Assembly (NCBI GenBank): GCA_038253135.1
Contig: JBBSHJ010000133.1
Location: 1-7,505 of the forward strand
Source of the DNA: JBBSHJ01 sp038253135
GTDB lineage: Bacteria; Actinomycetota; Actinomycetes; Mycobacteriales; QHCD01
Reading direction: 5' to 3'
DNA length: 7,505 bases
The notes beneath the pieces are model-generated. The model did no database searches, was not told the origin of the DNA, and was given only the letters and a program-made list of their open reading frames with translations. Position 1 is the first letter of the stretch, and each line of letters opens with the position of its first letter. Shown here one piece after another: positions 1 to 5,878 of the stretch. A program made the translations under genes and the position numbers.

Positions 1-524
1 AACTGCCGGAAAAGGAAGATGTAGATGGGGACGCCGAAGAAATAGGGCACGATCAACGGGTAGAACGTGTTGAGCCAGCCGAATTTGCCGAAGAGGATGT
101 ACTGCGGGATCAACGTGACCTCGTACGGCACCAGCATCGTCGCGATAACGAGCATGAAGACGGAGTTGCGTCCAGGCCAGCGCACCACGCCGAAGCCGTA
201 GCCGACCGCGGCGCTGGACAGCGTCACGCCGAGCACCTGCAGACCCACGATCACGACCGTGTTGCCGAGCAGGTGGGCGAAGGGAGCCACCTCGACGGCG
301 GCGCGGTAATTCGTGCCCGTGAAGGGGTTGGGGATCCACTCCGGCGGCACCTTGGTGTTCTGCGCCAGCGTCTTGAGTGACGAGGCGACCAGAGCCAGCG
401 CCGGCACGGCGAAGACGACGGCGATCGCAATGAGCACGATGTGCGTGGAAAAGACGTTCGCGATCCGGCGGCCCAGCCCGCGCCGGGTCGGCGATGCGGG
501 CGCTGATCCGGTGGCAGCGACCAT
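1..524 (-). CDS. Carbohydrate ABC transporter permease, MalG/UgpE-type (partial)
   Basis: This is the N-terminal 174 codons of an inner-membrane permease of a CUT1 sugar importer; the rest lies beyond the left edge. A short cytoplasmic N-terminus with an RRGLGRR stretch (residues 14-20) precedes a first membrane helix at about 27-48. The periplasmic segment after it contains PPEWIPNPFTGTNY (60-73), typical of MalG-type subunits. Further hydrophobic helices lie at about 85-110, 121-145 and 153-172. The conserved EAA loop that contacts the ATPase would fall outside the window. The ATG at 524-522 shares one base with the TGA of the upstream permease (TGATG), which points to translational coupling in the same operon. 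A purine-rich GAAGGGGCGAG lies shortly upstream and may serve as ribosome binding site. The transported sugar cannot be told from this part. Confidence 0.9.
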   Translation of the reverse strand, partial: MVAATGSAPASPTRRGLGRRIANVFSTHIVLIAIAVVFAVPALALVASSLKTLAQNTKVPPEWIPNPFTGTNYRAAVEVAPFAHLLGNTVVIVGLQVLGVTLSSAAVGYGFGVVRWPGRNSVFMLVIATMLVPYEVTLIPQYILFGKFGWLNTFYPLIVPYFFGVPIYIFLFRQ

Positions 525-1498
525 CAGCGGCTCGCCCCTTCGTAATAGACCCAGCGCCTGCTCAGTCCGAACATCCCCACCGTGATGAGCATGACGAGGA
601 TGAGCATGATCCACGACATCGCCGCGGCATAGCCGAGTTGCGAGTTGACGAAGGCGTTCTCATACATCAGCAGGCCCCAGGTGAGAGTCGAATTCGCCGG
701 GCCGCCGAGGCCGGCACCGCCGGAGGTACTGGTCAAGTAGAAGATCGAGATGAAGTTCTGGAACGCGCCGATCATCGCCAGCAGCACATTGAAGAAGATG
801 ATCGGACTCAACATCGGTAGGGTGACGTTGCGCAATCGCGCCCACCACCCGGCACCGTCGACGGTGGCCGCCTCGATCAGATGCTTCGGAATGTCCTGCA
901 GGCCGGCCAAATAAATTACCACGGTGTTCCCGATACCCCACAGTCCGAGGATGATCAGAGCTGGTTTGGACCACTTCGTTGACAGCAGCCACTCCGGCCC
1001 GCTGATGCCGAACCAGCCGAGCACATGGTTCACGACGCCCGTGGTCGGATCGAGCACCAAGGTGAAGACGAAAGCGCTCACCACGATCGGGAGCATCGTC
1101 GGCAGGTAGTACAACGTGCGGTAGATCCCGATTCCGCGAACCTTCTGATTGAGCAGGAGCGCGAGGACGAGCGAGAGAATGCTGCCAAGTACGACACCGA
1201 AAAGGGCGAGATAAAGCGTGTTGTAGACCGCCGTGCGGACGTATGGGTCCTCGGTGAAGATCTGGGAGTAGTTGCGGAAACCGATCCAGTTGCTCGTGTT
1301 CACCCCGTTGTAGTCGGTGAAGCTGTAATACAGCGACGTAGCGAGAGGTATCACCGTGAACAGGCCGAAGCCGATCATCCATGGGGCAATGAAGGCCAAT
1401 CCGATCTTCAATGATCGTCGACGCGTTGCCCGTGCCGCCGGGGACCGGCGGATCGTTGGTGACGCCTTCACACCGACCGTGCTGGTCGCGCTCGCCAC
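524..1498 (-). CDS. Sugar ABC transporter permease, MalF/UgpA-type
   Basis: This is the first membrane subunit of the CUT1 sugar importer, 324 aa, close to the usual 290-320. A basic cytoplasmic N-terminus (residues 1-31, rich in R and S) is followed by about six helices near 32-54, 92-116, 124-148, 178-200, 231-253 and 288-310. The IAPWMIGFGLFTVIP segment (37-51) is typical of MalF/UgpA permeases. The ATPase-docking EAA loop is intact: EAATVDGAG at 209-217, with the conserved LP at 227-228. The start is GTG at 1498-1496, chosen because an excellent AGGAGG (1512-1507) sits 8 bases upstream. The ATG at 1505 lies in a different frame. The gene begins 31 bases after the binding-protein stop and overlaps the next permease by one base, so the three genes form one transcription unit. 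Confidence 0.95.
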   Translation of the reverse strand: MASATSTVGVKASPTIRRSPAARATRRRSLKIGLAFIAPWMIGFGLFTVIPLATSLYYSFTDYNGVNTSNWIGFRNYSQIFTEDPYVRTAVYNTLYLALFGVVLGSILSLVLALLLNQKVRGIGIYRTLYYLPTMLPIVVSAFVFTLVLDPTTGVVNHVLGWFGISGPEWLLSTKWSKPALIILGLWGIGNTVVIYLAGLQDIPKHLIEAATVDGAGWWARLRNVTLPMLSPIIFFNVLLAMIGAFQNFISIFYLTSTSGGAGLGGPANSTLTWGLLMYENAFVNSQLGYAAAMSWIMLILVMLITVGMFGLSRRWVYYEGASR

Positions 1499-1506
1499 AG
1501 GCCATG

Positions 1507-1514
1507 CCTCCTTC
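1507..1514 (-). promoter_or_regulatory. Ribosome binding site of the first permease
   Basis: On the minus strand the sequence GAAGGAGG lies 8 bases before the GTG at 1498. It decides the start, because the nearby ATG at 1505-1503 is too close to it and opens a different frame (a shadow product) rather than the permease. Confidence 0.8.
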
Positions 1515-1529
1515 TCGTGACCGCCGATC

Positions 1530-2906
1530 TCACTTGTAGATGCCGAGAGCCGTCACGTTGCGCAAGACCGCCTCGACCTGGCTCTGGGCCTTCGTCAGCT
1601 GCTTGCCCGGCGAGCCCTCGAGCGCGGTGACGCTCGCATTCGTCTCGTCCGTGATGCGGTAGTACTGCTGCAAGATCGGGCTCGGCGCGAGCCACCAGTC
1701 GGGCTGGTTCTTCGCCTCCACCGCCAGCACTCCTTGCCAGGCCGGGCTCTGCGTATAGAACGATTGCGATCGGGTCGCGGTCCGCGCGGGTAACCATCCG
1801 TTGGCCGTGGCGATGTGCTTGACGAAATTCGCCGGCTGCTGCATCCACGCGGCAAATTGGACGGCTTCCTTCGCGTGCTTTGCGCCCACCGGGACCATGA
1901 AGGACCACCCCGAGTGGGAGAGGTAGTTGTGCCCGCCCGGCGGCACCGGGACCGACGTGACGCCGAGGGTCTCGTTGAAGACCTTCGCGCCGACGTTGGA
2001 CCGCTGGCCGATCTCCCAGTCACCGATCATATTCATCCCGAGCCGGCCGGAGAGCAAGGGATCCGCCGCGGATCCCTCGGCGCCGCTCAAGGTCGTGAAG
2101 CTGTTGATCCTGGCGCCGCCGCCGTACCGTTTGGCGATCTCGGTGTAGTAGTCGAACGTCTTGCGCAGCCCGGGCGAGTTGATCCGTACCGAGGCCTGCG
2201 ACCCGTTCTGGAAATCCGCTCCGTACATATGGCCGATCTGGATGTAGCTGAATTGCCATCCCGACCACGGGATGAACCCGAGTCGCTTGATCTTGCCGCC
2301 CCGGACCTGGTCGATCTTGCGGGCGTAGCTCTGGAGCTGGGACCACGTTGTCGGCGGCTTCGTGGGATCCAGCCCGGCGTCCTTGAAAACCTTCTTGTTG
2401 TACCAGAGCAGCGTGTCGGGGTCCCAGTCGACGGGCATCCCGTAGAGCTTCCCCTTGTACAAGCAGGAGTTCCACGCCTGCGGAATGATCCCGGCCTTTG
2501 TCACGCCGTTGGCCGCGGCCAGATCTCCGATGTCCTGGATCTCGCCCTTCTGCGCCCACGAGGCCAGCGGGTCGTCCCAGGAGAGCAGCAGGTCCGGTGG
2601 CTTGCCGGCGGCGACGGCAGCGAGCACCTTGCCGTTGCTGTCATCCCCGGCGTTCGTCTGGATCGAAATGTTGATCGCGATGTTCGGGTGCGCGCAGTTG
2701 AATTCCTTGGCCGAGCTCAACATGGCCGGCGACGAGCTCGTCTCCCACCAGTCGACGACCGTGATGTGCTTGGCGCGGGGCTTGCTGGGACATAACGCGT
2801 CGCCCGGGACCGATTGGGTGCCGACGCCAAAGCCTCGAGCAACCGAGCACCCGGTCAATGCCAGGGCCACAGCCAGGAGCAGCCCTATTGGACGAGAACG
2901 CCGCAT
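1530..2906 (-). CDS. Extracellular sugar-binding lipoprotein of an ABC importer (family 1 solute-binding protein)
   Basis: This 458-aa protein captures substrate outside the cell and delivers it to the two downstream permeases. A lipoprotein signal peptide is visible: basic MRRSR, a hydrophobic core at 7-17, and the lipobox LTGC with the lipidated Cys at 20. The mature part shows family landmarks: ITVVDWWETSSSPAM near the start (a beta strand and ligand-loop region), a KPPDLLLSW hinge segment, LYGMPVDWDPDTLLWYNKKVFKDAGLD (the conserved YNKKLFKEAGL-type motif) and PTTWSQLQSYA. Aromatic residues are frequent, as expected for sugar stacking. The ATG at 2906 is preceded by GGAGGTG (2917-2911) at short spacing. 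It is the first gene of the operon. No ATPase gene is seen; many actinobacterial CUT1 operons share a distant MsiK-type ATPase. Substrate is unknown; an oligosaccharide is an inference. Confidence 0.95.
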   Translation of the reverse strand: MRRSRPIGLLLAVALALTGCSVARGFGVGTQSVPGDALCPSKPRAKHITVVDWWETSSSPAMLSSAKEFNCAHPNIAINISIQTNAGDDSNGKVLAAVAAGKPPDLLLSWDDPLASWAQKGEIQDIGDLAAANGVTKAGIIPQAWNSCLYKGKLYGMPVDWDPDTLLWYNKKVFKDAGLDPTKPPTTWSQLQSYARKIDQVRGGKIKRLGFIPWSGWQFSYIQIGHMYGADFQNGSQASVRINSPGLRKTFDYYTEIAKRYGGGARINSFTTLSGAEGSAADPLLSGRLGMNMIGDWEIGQRSNVGAKVFNETLGVTSVPVPPGGHNYLSHSGWSFMVPVGAKHAKEAVQFAAWMQQPANFVKHIATANGWLPARTATRSQSFYTQSPAWQGVLAVEAKNQPDWWLAPSPILQQYYRITDETNASVTALEGSPGKQLTKAQSQVEAVLRNVTALGIYK

Positions 2907-3044
2907 CCTGCACCTCCGTGCCCGGCTCGCGATGTGCGACCCCTTGCGAAGTCTTGGGATCGCGTCAAGTGCTCTGACCGGAAGTGATGCTCTCGACCCG
3001 GACGTGCACCGGCACCCCCGGGCCGCATGCGCTAGAAAGACATC
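2907..3044. promoter_or_regulatory. Divergent promoter region between the sugar importer operon and the Nudix-like gene
   Basis: These 138 bases must hold promoters for both directions. On the minus strand, TTGACG (complement of 2963-2968) is a plausible -35 for the importer operon, but no convincing -10 follows at 17-18 bases. The Shine-Dalgarno GGAGGTG at 2917-2911 serves the binding protein. On the plus strand only a weak AGAAAGA (3034-3040) precedes the ATG at 3045. I looked for a LacI/ROK-type palindromic operator, expected for sugar operons, and found no convincing one; GTGCACCGGCAC (near 3004) has only 4-bp arms. Confidence 0.45.
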
Positions 3045-3578
3045 ATGACCCGCACGACGACCGACACGGACGACAGCTGGCTCGATCCCGACGAGTTCGC
3101 CGAGGCCCGCCGGCGGCTGCCCCTGCTGTACGTCGATGCGTTGCCGGTTCGCACGGACGGTGACGGGTCAGTGACCGAGGTCGGCCTGTTGCTGCGCGCC
3201 ACGGGGACCGGCATGATCACTCGCGCGCTCGTCTCCGGACGGGTCCGCTACCACGAGCGGATCCGTTCGGCGCTGCTGCGCCACGTGGAGAAGGATCTCG
3301 GTCCGCTGGCGCTGCCCCGGCTGCCGGCGTCTCCGCACCCGTTCACGGTCGCGGAGTACTTCCCCACCCCGGGCATCACTCCCTTCTACGACCCGCGTCA
3401 GCATGCCGTGTCGATGGCCTACATCGTGCCGGTGGAAGGCGATTGCGTGCCCCAGCAGGACACCCTGGACCTGACCTGGCTGTCGCCCTGGGACGCGCAG
3501 ACCCCGAGCCTGCTGGCCGAGATGATCAATGGGCAGGGCCGGCTGGTGCAGCAGGCGCTGGCCCACCTCGGCTTCTGA
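3045..3578 (+). CDS. DUF4916 family Nudix-like protein
   Basis: This 177-aa protein is recognised as the actinobacterial DUF4916 family, often named NUDIX hydrolase family protein. Family-like stretches are RRLPLLYVDALPVR (23-36), TEVGLLLRAT (44-53), HPFTVAEYFPTPGITPFYDP (98-117) and QHAVSMAYIVPV (119-130). A Nudix box can be laid on residues 65-86: G65, E71 and R79 are in place. However, the core REUxEExG is RHVEKDLG, so the metal-binding glutamates expected at 80 and 83 are H and K and the third is D84. Classical pyrophosphohydrolase activity is therefore doubtful and the substrate unknown. The length is usual for the family. The gene is divergent from the sugar importer. The start is the ATG after a weak purine-rich AGAAAGA; no better start is near. 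Confidence 0.85.
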   Translation: MTRTTTDTDDSWLDPDEFAEARRRLPLLYVDALPVRTDGDGSVTEVGLLLRATGTGMITRALVSGRVRYHERIRSALLRHVEKDLGPLALPRLPASPHPFTVAEYFPTPGITPFYDPRQHAVSMAYIVPVEGDCVPQQDTLDLTWLSPWDAQTPSLLAEMINGQGRLVQQALAHLGF

Positions 3579-3657
3579 CCCGGTCCGCGGCTCCCCCGAT
3601 CCGTGCCAGCGGTGGCCGGGTCCGGAACGGGTGCGGGGATCGGCGGCTCCAACCGCC

Positions 3658-4185
3658 ATGAGCACACCGCTGCTTGCCCACCCCGCCGCGATCGGCACCT
3701 ACCCGATTGCCGACGCGGCCGGCGTACTGCCACTGTCGGTGGCCGAGCTGAGCCTGGTGTACGACGTGCTGACACCGGCGGCGTGCGATCTCGCCCGGAC
3801 TCCGTGGCAGCGCCGCCTTGCCGTCTTCTGGGCCGATCAGCTCCGCGCCGTACACCCGCCGGCGAGCCCGGCGGACCTCGCCGACCTCGGCTGGCAGTGC
3901 GGTGTCTGGACCGAGCAGCGTCGCCACGTGCGGCGCGTCATCGCGCTGGCGCGTACCGGCTACCGGTACGCCGTCCTGAGCTACGACCCGCTCGCGCCGC
4001 GGGCCTACCTCGACGTGCTCGATCGCGCGGTCGCGGCGTACCGCCCGCGCCCGTGCACTCCGGCATCCGGCGACCTGCGGTGGGTCCTTCCCGCGACGGG
4101 CGAGGAATTCGAGCGGTGCCGGCACCACGACGTGTTCGTGGGCGGGTACGGGCTGTGCCGCTACTGCGTGCCTTGGGTCGGCTGA
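3658..4185 (+). CDS. Hypothetical protein with C-terminal CxxH...CxxC motif
   Basis: I do not recognise this 175-aa protein. It begins 79 bases after the Nudix-like gene on the same strand. The frame is open further upstream, but codon content there is unlike protein (C-, W- and R-rich), so the ATG at 3658 is preferred; GTG at 3631 is an alternative. No clear Shine-Dalgarno is seen. There is no signal peptide and no membrane helix. The middle is alpha-rich, with many R and W residues (LARTPWQRRLAVFWADQLR at 45-63). The C-terminus carries C154-x2-H157-x9-C167-x2-C170, which could bind one zinc ion. The stop codon TGA is formed where the following repeat array begins, so the native C-terminus may have been changed. 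GC-rich third positions support real coding. Confidence 0.7.
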   Translation: MSTPLLAHPAAIGTYPIADAAGVLPLSVAELSLVYDVLTPAACDLARTPWQRRLAVFWADQLRAVHPPASPADLADLGWQCGVWTEQRRHVRRVIALARTGYRYAVLSYDPLAPRAYLDVLDRAVAAYRPRPCTPASGDLRWVLPATGEEFERCRHHDVFVGGYGLCRYCVPWVG

Positions 4186-4260
4186 CGAGGGAGCGAGCAT
4201 CCGCTCGGATCGACGAGGGAGCGAGCACCCGCTCGGATCGACGAGGGAGCGAGCATCCGA
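4184..4260 (+). repeat. 28-bp tandem repeat, about 2.7 copies
   Basis: Units lie at 4184-4211, 4212-4239 and a partial third at 4240-4260. Units 1 and 2 differ by one base (GCATCC versus GCACCC). Each carries a small hairpin: CGAGC-ATCC-GCTCG in unit 1, overlapping ATCCG-CT-CGGAT. The third copy is the start of the dispersed element also found at 7227-7289 and 7441-7505. A unit of 28 is not a multiple of three and no gene is predicted across it. There are no spacers, so it is not a CRISPR array. Confidence 0.95.
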
Positions 4261-4264
4261 GCGA

Positions 4265-4436
4265 GGGACGAGCGAGGCGCGCAGCGACCGAGGAGACTGA
4301 GCAGAGATATCGCAGCGGGACGAGCGAGGTGCGCAGCGACCGAGGAGACCGAGCAGAAATATCGCAGCGGGACGAGCGAGGCGCGCAGCGACCGAGGAGA
4401 CCGAGCAGAAATATCGCAGCGGGACGAGCGAGGCGC
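4265..4436 (+). repeat. 52-bp tandem repeat, about 3.3 copies
   Basis: Units start at GGGACGAGCGAGG and lie at 4265-4316, 4317-4368 and 4369-4420, with a fourth broken off at about 4436. Units 2 and 3 differ from each other at a single position (GGTGCGC versus GGCGCGC); unit 1 differs at a few. Each contains GCGCAGCGACCGAGGAGA, the second block of the dispersed element. A period of 52 rotates the reading frame, so this is non-coding. The array fills most of the gap before lipA and lies next to the 28-bp array, sharing the same sequence vocabulary. Near-identity suggests recent unequal amplification. Confidence 0.95.
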
Positions 4437-4532
4437 ACACGGCGGAAGGCCCCCGACAAAGAGACATTCGCCGGCTGACTACCGAGTAGGGTCCGGGTGG
4501 GACGGGTCCGGCGCGAGGTATGCGACGAGACG
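4437..4532 (+). other. Non-repetitive part of the lipA upstream region
   Basis: About 96 bases remain between the repeat array and the lipA promoter. They contain an 8-bp direct repeat GGGTCCGG (4489-4496 and 4504-4511, period 15) just upstream of the putative -10 box, which might be a regulator site. No -35 like TTGACA is visible at the expected place. No gene is seen. Confidence 0.3.
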
Positions 4533-4538
4533 TATGCT
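4533..4538 (+). promoter_or_regulatory. Putative -10 box (TATGCT) of a leaderless lipA transcript
   Basis: TATGCT fits the actinobacterial -10 consensus TANNNT and ends exactly 7 bases before the GTG at 4546. Transcription would begin at or next to the G of that GTG, giving a leaderless mRNA. This would also mean that the ATG at 4534 lies inside the -10 box and is not the start. No good -35 is visible, which is common for actinobacterial promoters. Confidence 0.5.
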
Positions 4539-4545
4539 CGGACAT

Positions 4546-5484
4546 GTGACTCAAGTGCAGCCGGACGGCCGGCGGATGCTGCGGCTGGAAGTCCGCAACG
4601 CGCAGACTCCCGTGGAGCGCAAACCACCGTGGATCAAGGTCAAGGCCGCGATGGGCCCGCAATACAACGAGCTCAAGGGTCTCGTCCGCCGCGAGGGCCT
4701 GCACACGGTGTGCGAGGAAGCCGGCTGTCCGAACATCTACGAGTGCTGGGAGGACCGCGAGGCGACGTTCCTCATCGGCGGTGACCAGTGCACCCGGCGC
4801 TGTGACTTCTGCCAGATCGACACCGGCAAGCCCGCGCCCCTGGATCGCGACGAGCCGCGCCGGGTCGCCGAGTCCGTTCAGGCGATGGGGCTGCGCTACG
4901 CCACCATCACCGGCGTGACCCGGGACGACCTGGCTGATGAGGGTGCCTGGCTGTACGCCGAGACGGTCCGCGCTATTCACCGGCTCAACCCGGGCGCCGG
5001 CGTCGAGCTGCTCACGCCTGACTTCTCGGCGCAGCCGGAGCTGCTGGCGCAGATCTTCGACGCCGCGCCGGAGGTCTTCGCGCACAACCTCGAGACGGTG
5101 CCGCGGATCTTCCGCCGCATCCGCCCGGGTTTCCGCTACGAGCGCTCGCTCGAGGTGATCATCGCTGGCCGCGACGCCGGCATGGTCACCAAGTCCAACC
5201 TCATCCTCGGCATGGGCGAGGAGCGCGCCGAGGTCTCGCAGACGATGCAGGATCTGTACGACGCCGGCTGCGACCTGCTGACCCTCACGCAGTACCTGCG
5301 CCCGACGGTCCGGCACCACCCGGTCGATCGCTGGGTCAAACCGGCAGAGTTCGCCGAGCTGGCCGAGGAGGCCGAGGAGATCGGCTTCGCCGGCGTCATG
5401 AGCGGACCGTTGGTGCGCTCGTCGTACCGCGCCGGCCGGCTCTACCGGCAAGCGCTCGACCGCCGCGCCGCGCGCACGGCGTAG
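4546..5484 (+). CDS. lipA: Lipoyl synthase
   Basis: A radical SAM enzyme that inserts two sulfurs into protein-bound octanoyl groups, making lipoyl cofactors for 2-oxoacid dehydrogenases and the glycine cleavage H protein, in the cytoplasm. Counting from the ATG at 4534 (316 aa), both iron-sulfur sites are complete: auxiliary cluster C60-x4-C65-x5-C71 and radical SAM cluster C86-x3-C90-x2-C93. The C-terminal RSSY (295-298), whose serine ligates the auxiliary cluster, is present. MLRLEVRNAQTPVERKPPWIK matches the family N-terminus. I prefer GTG 4546 (312 aa): the ATG at 4534 overlaps a TATGCT box, lacks a Shine-Dalgarno, and adds four residues. The usual partner lipB is not adjacent; a repeat array and an unknown gene lie upstream. 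The downstream DUF4191 gene is the typical actinobacterial neighbour. Confidence 0.97.
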   Translation: MTQVQPDGRRMLRLEVRNAQTPVERKPPWIKVKAAMGPQYNELKGLVRREGLHTVCEEAGCPNIYECWEDREATFLIGGDQCTRRCDFCQIDTGKPAPLDRDEPRRVAESVQAMGLRYATITGVTRDDLADEGAWLYAETVRAIHRLNPGAGVELLTPDFSAQPELLAQIFDAAPEVFAHNLETVPRIFRRIRPGFRYERSLEVIIAGRDAGMVTKSNLILGMGEERAEVSQTMQDLYDAGCDLLTLTQYLRPTVRHHPVDRWVKPAEFAELAEEAEEIGFAGVMSGPLVRSSYRAGRLYRQALDRRAARTA

Positions 5485-5865
5485 TAAGGCGATCTGGCCG
5501 CCGTCTCTGCGCGCGGTCACTACCTGGGGAGTATTGCGGTAGCCGCAGCTGCCTCAATCCACCCCGGTCGGCCGGCGGCGGCGAGTTGCCGGGCGCTGCA
5601 ACCGCGACGACGGTCAAGACCCAGCGACGGCGTTACCAGTTGGCGCGGCGGGAACGGCCGCCGCCCGGAGGCGGCGCAGGCTCGGTGGACGAAACATGAT
5701 GGCCTCCCGACCGCGCTGACGGTGACCGCGCGTGGGATCCCGACGGCGGGGCGGCGCTGATAGGAACAGTGCTGCGCACGTCAATGGCTGATCGGGTGGC
5801 GCCGTCCCGTGCACGGGCGGCATCGGTCCGACGATCCGGTCCGTGTACGCCGTCCATTGACCCCG
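5485..5865. other. Long intergenic region between lipA and the DUF4191 gene
   Basis: No convincing conventional gene lies here. Visible structures are a small hairpin TGCGG-TAG-CCGCA (5535-5547), a GTTGC...GCAAC pair near 5585-5602, and a strong GC hairpin, GCCGCC (5657-5662) with GGCGGC (5670-5675) around a 7-base loop. None is followed by a T-run, so they can only be suggested as weak lipA terminators. On the minus strand there is one tiny open frame with a good Shine-Dalgarno (5614-5697, listed separately). Nothing resembles a known riboswitch or tRNA. Confidence 0.4.
5614..5697 (-). CDS. Possible 27-aa small ORF
   Basis: On the minus strand an ATG at 5697-5695 is preceded at good spacing by GGGAGG (5708-5703). 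It opens a 27-codon frame starting MFRPPSLRRLRAAAVPAAPTG and ending in AGS. The peptide is basic and alanine/proline-rich with no recognisable family. It could be a chance ORF in GC-rich DNA, since the same bases form a strong hairpin. The only support is the ribosome binding site and its location in an otherwise unexplained gap. Confidence 0.2.
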   Translation of the reverse strand: MFRPPSLRRLRAAAVPAAPTGNAVAGS

Positions 5866-5871
5866 TATCCT
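5866..5871 (+). promoter_or_regulatory. Putative -10 box (TATCCT) of a leaderless DUF4191 transcript
   Basis: TATCCT matches TANNNT and ends 7 bases before the GTG at 5879, the same arrangement as for lipA (CGTATGCT versus CGTATCCT, then 7 bases, then GTG). No Shine-Dalgarno precedes the GTG. A TTGACC at 5857-5862 is too close to act as the -35 of this box. Confidence 0.5.
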
Positions 5872-5878
5872 GCTGTTC

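Noticed and set aside
1815..2795. 326-aa plus-strand open frame
   Set aside because: Antisense to the sugar-binding lipoprotein, which has a clear lipobox and family motifs; no domain is visible in the antisense product.
2931..3010. LacI-type operator for the sugar operon
   Set aside because: Only 4-bp arms could be found; nothing matches the central-CG palindromes typical of these regulators.
4184..4436. CRISPR array
   Set aside because: The repeats are directly tandem with no unique spacers of even length, and no cas genes are near.
3603..4478. 291-aa plus-strand frame through the repeat array
   Set aside because: It overlaps the hypothetical gene in another frame, and the 52-bp period rotates the frame so the tail is an artefact of the repeat.
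3526..5520. 664-aa minus-strand open frame
   Set aside because: It is antisense to the hypothetical gene, the repeat array and lipA; its sequence is the R/A/G-rich shadow of a high-GC gene, and lipA is certain.
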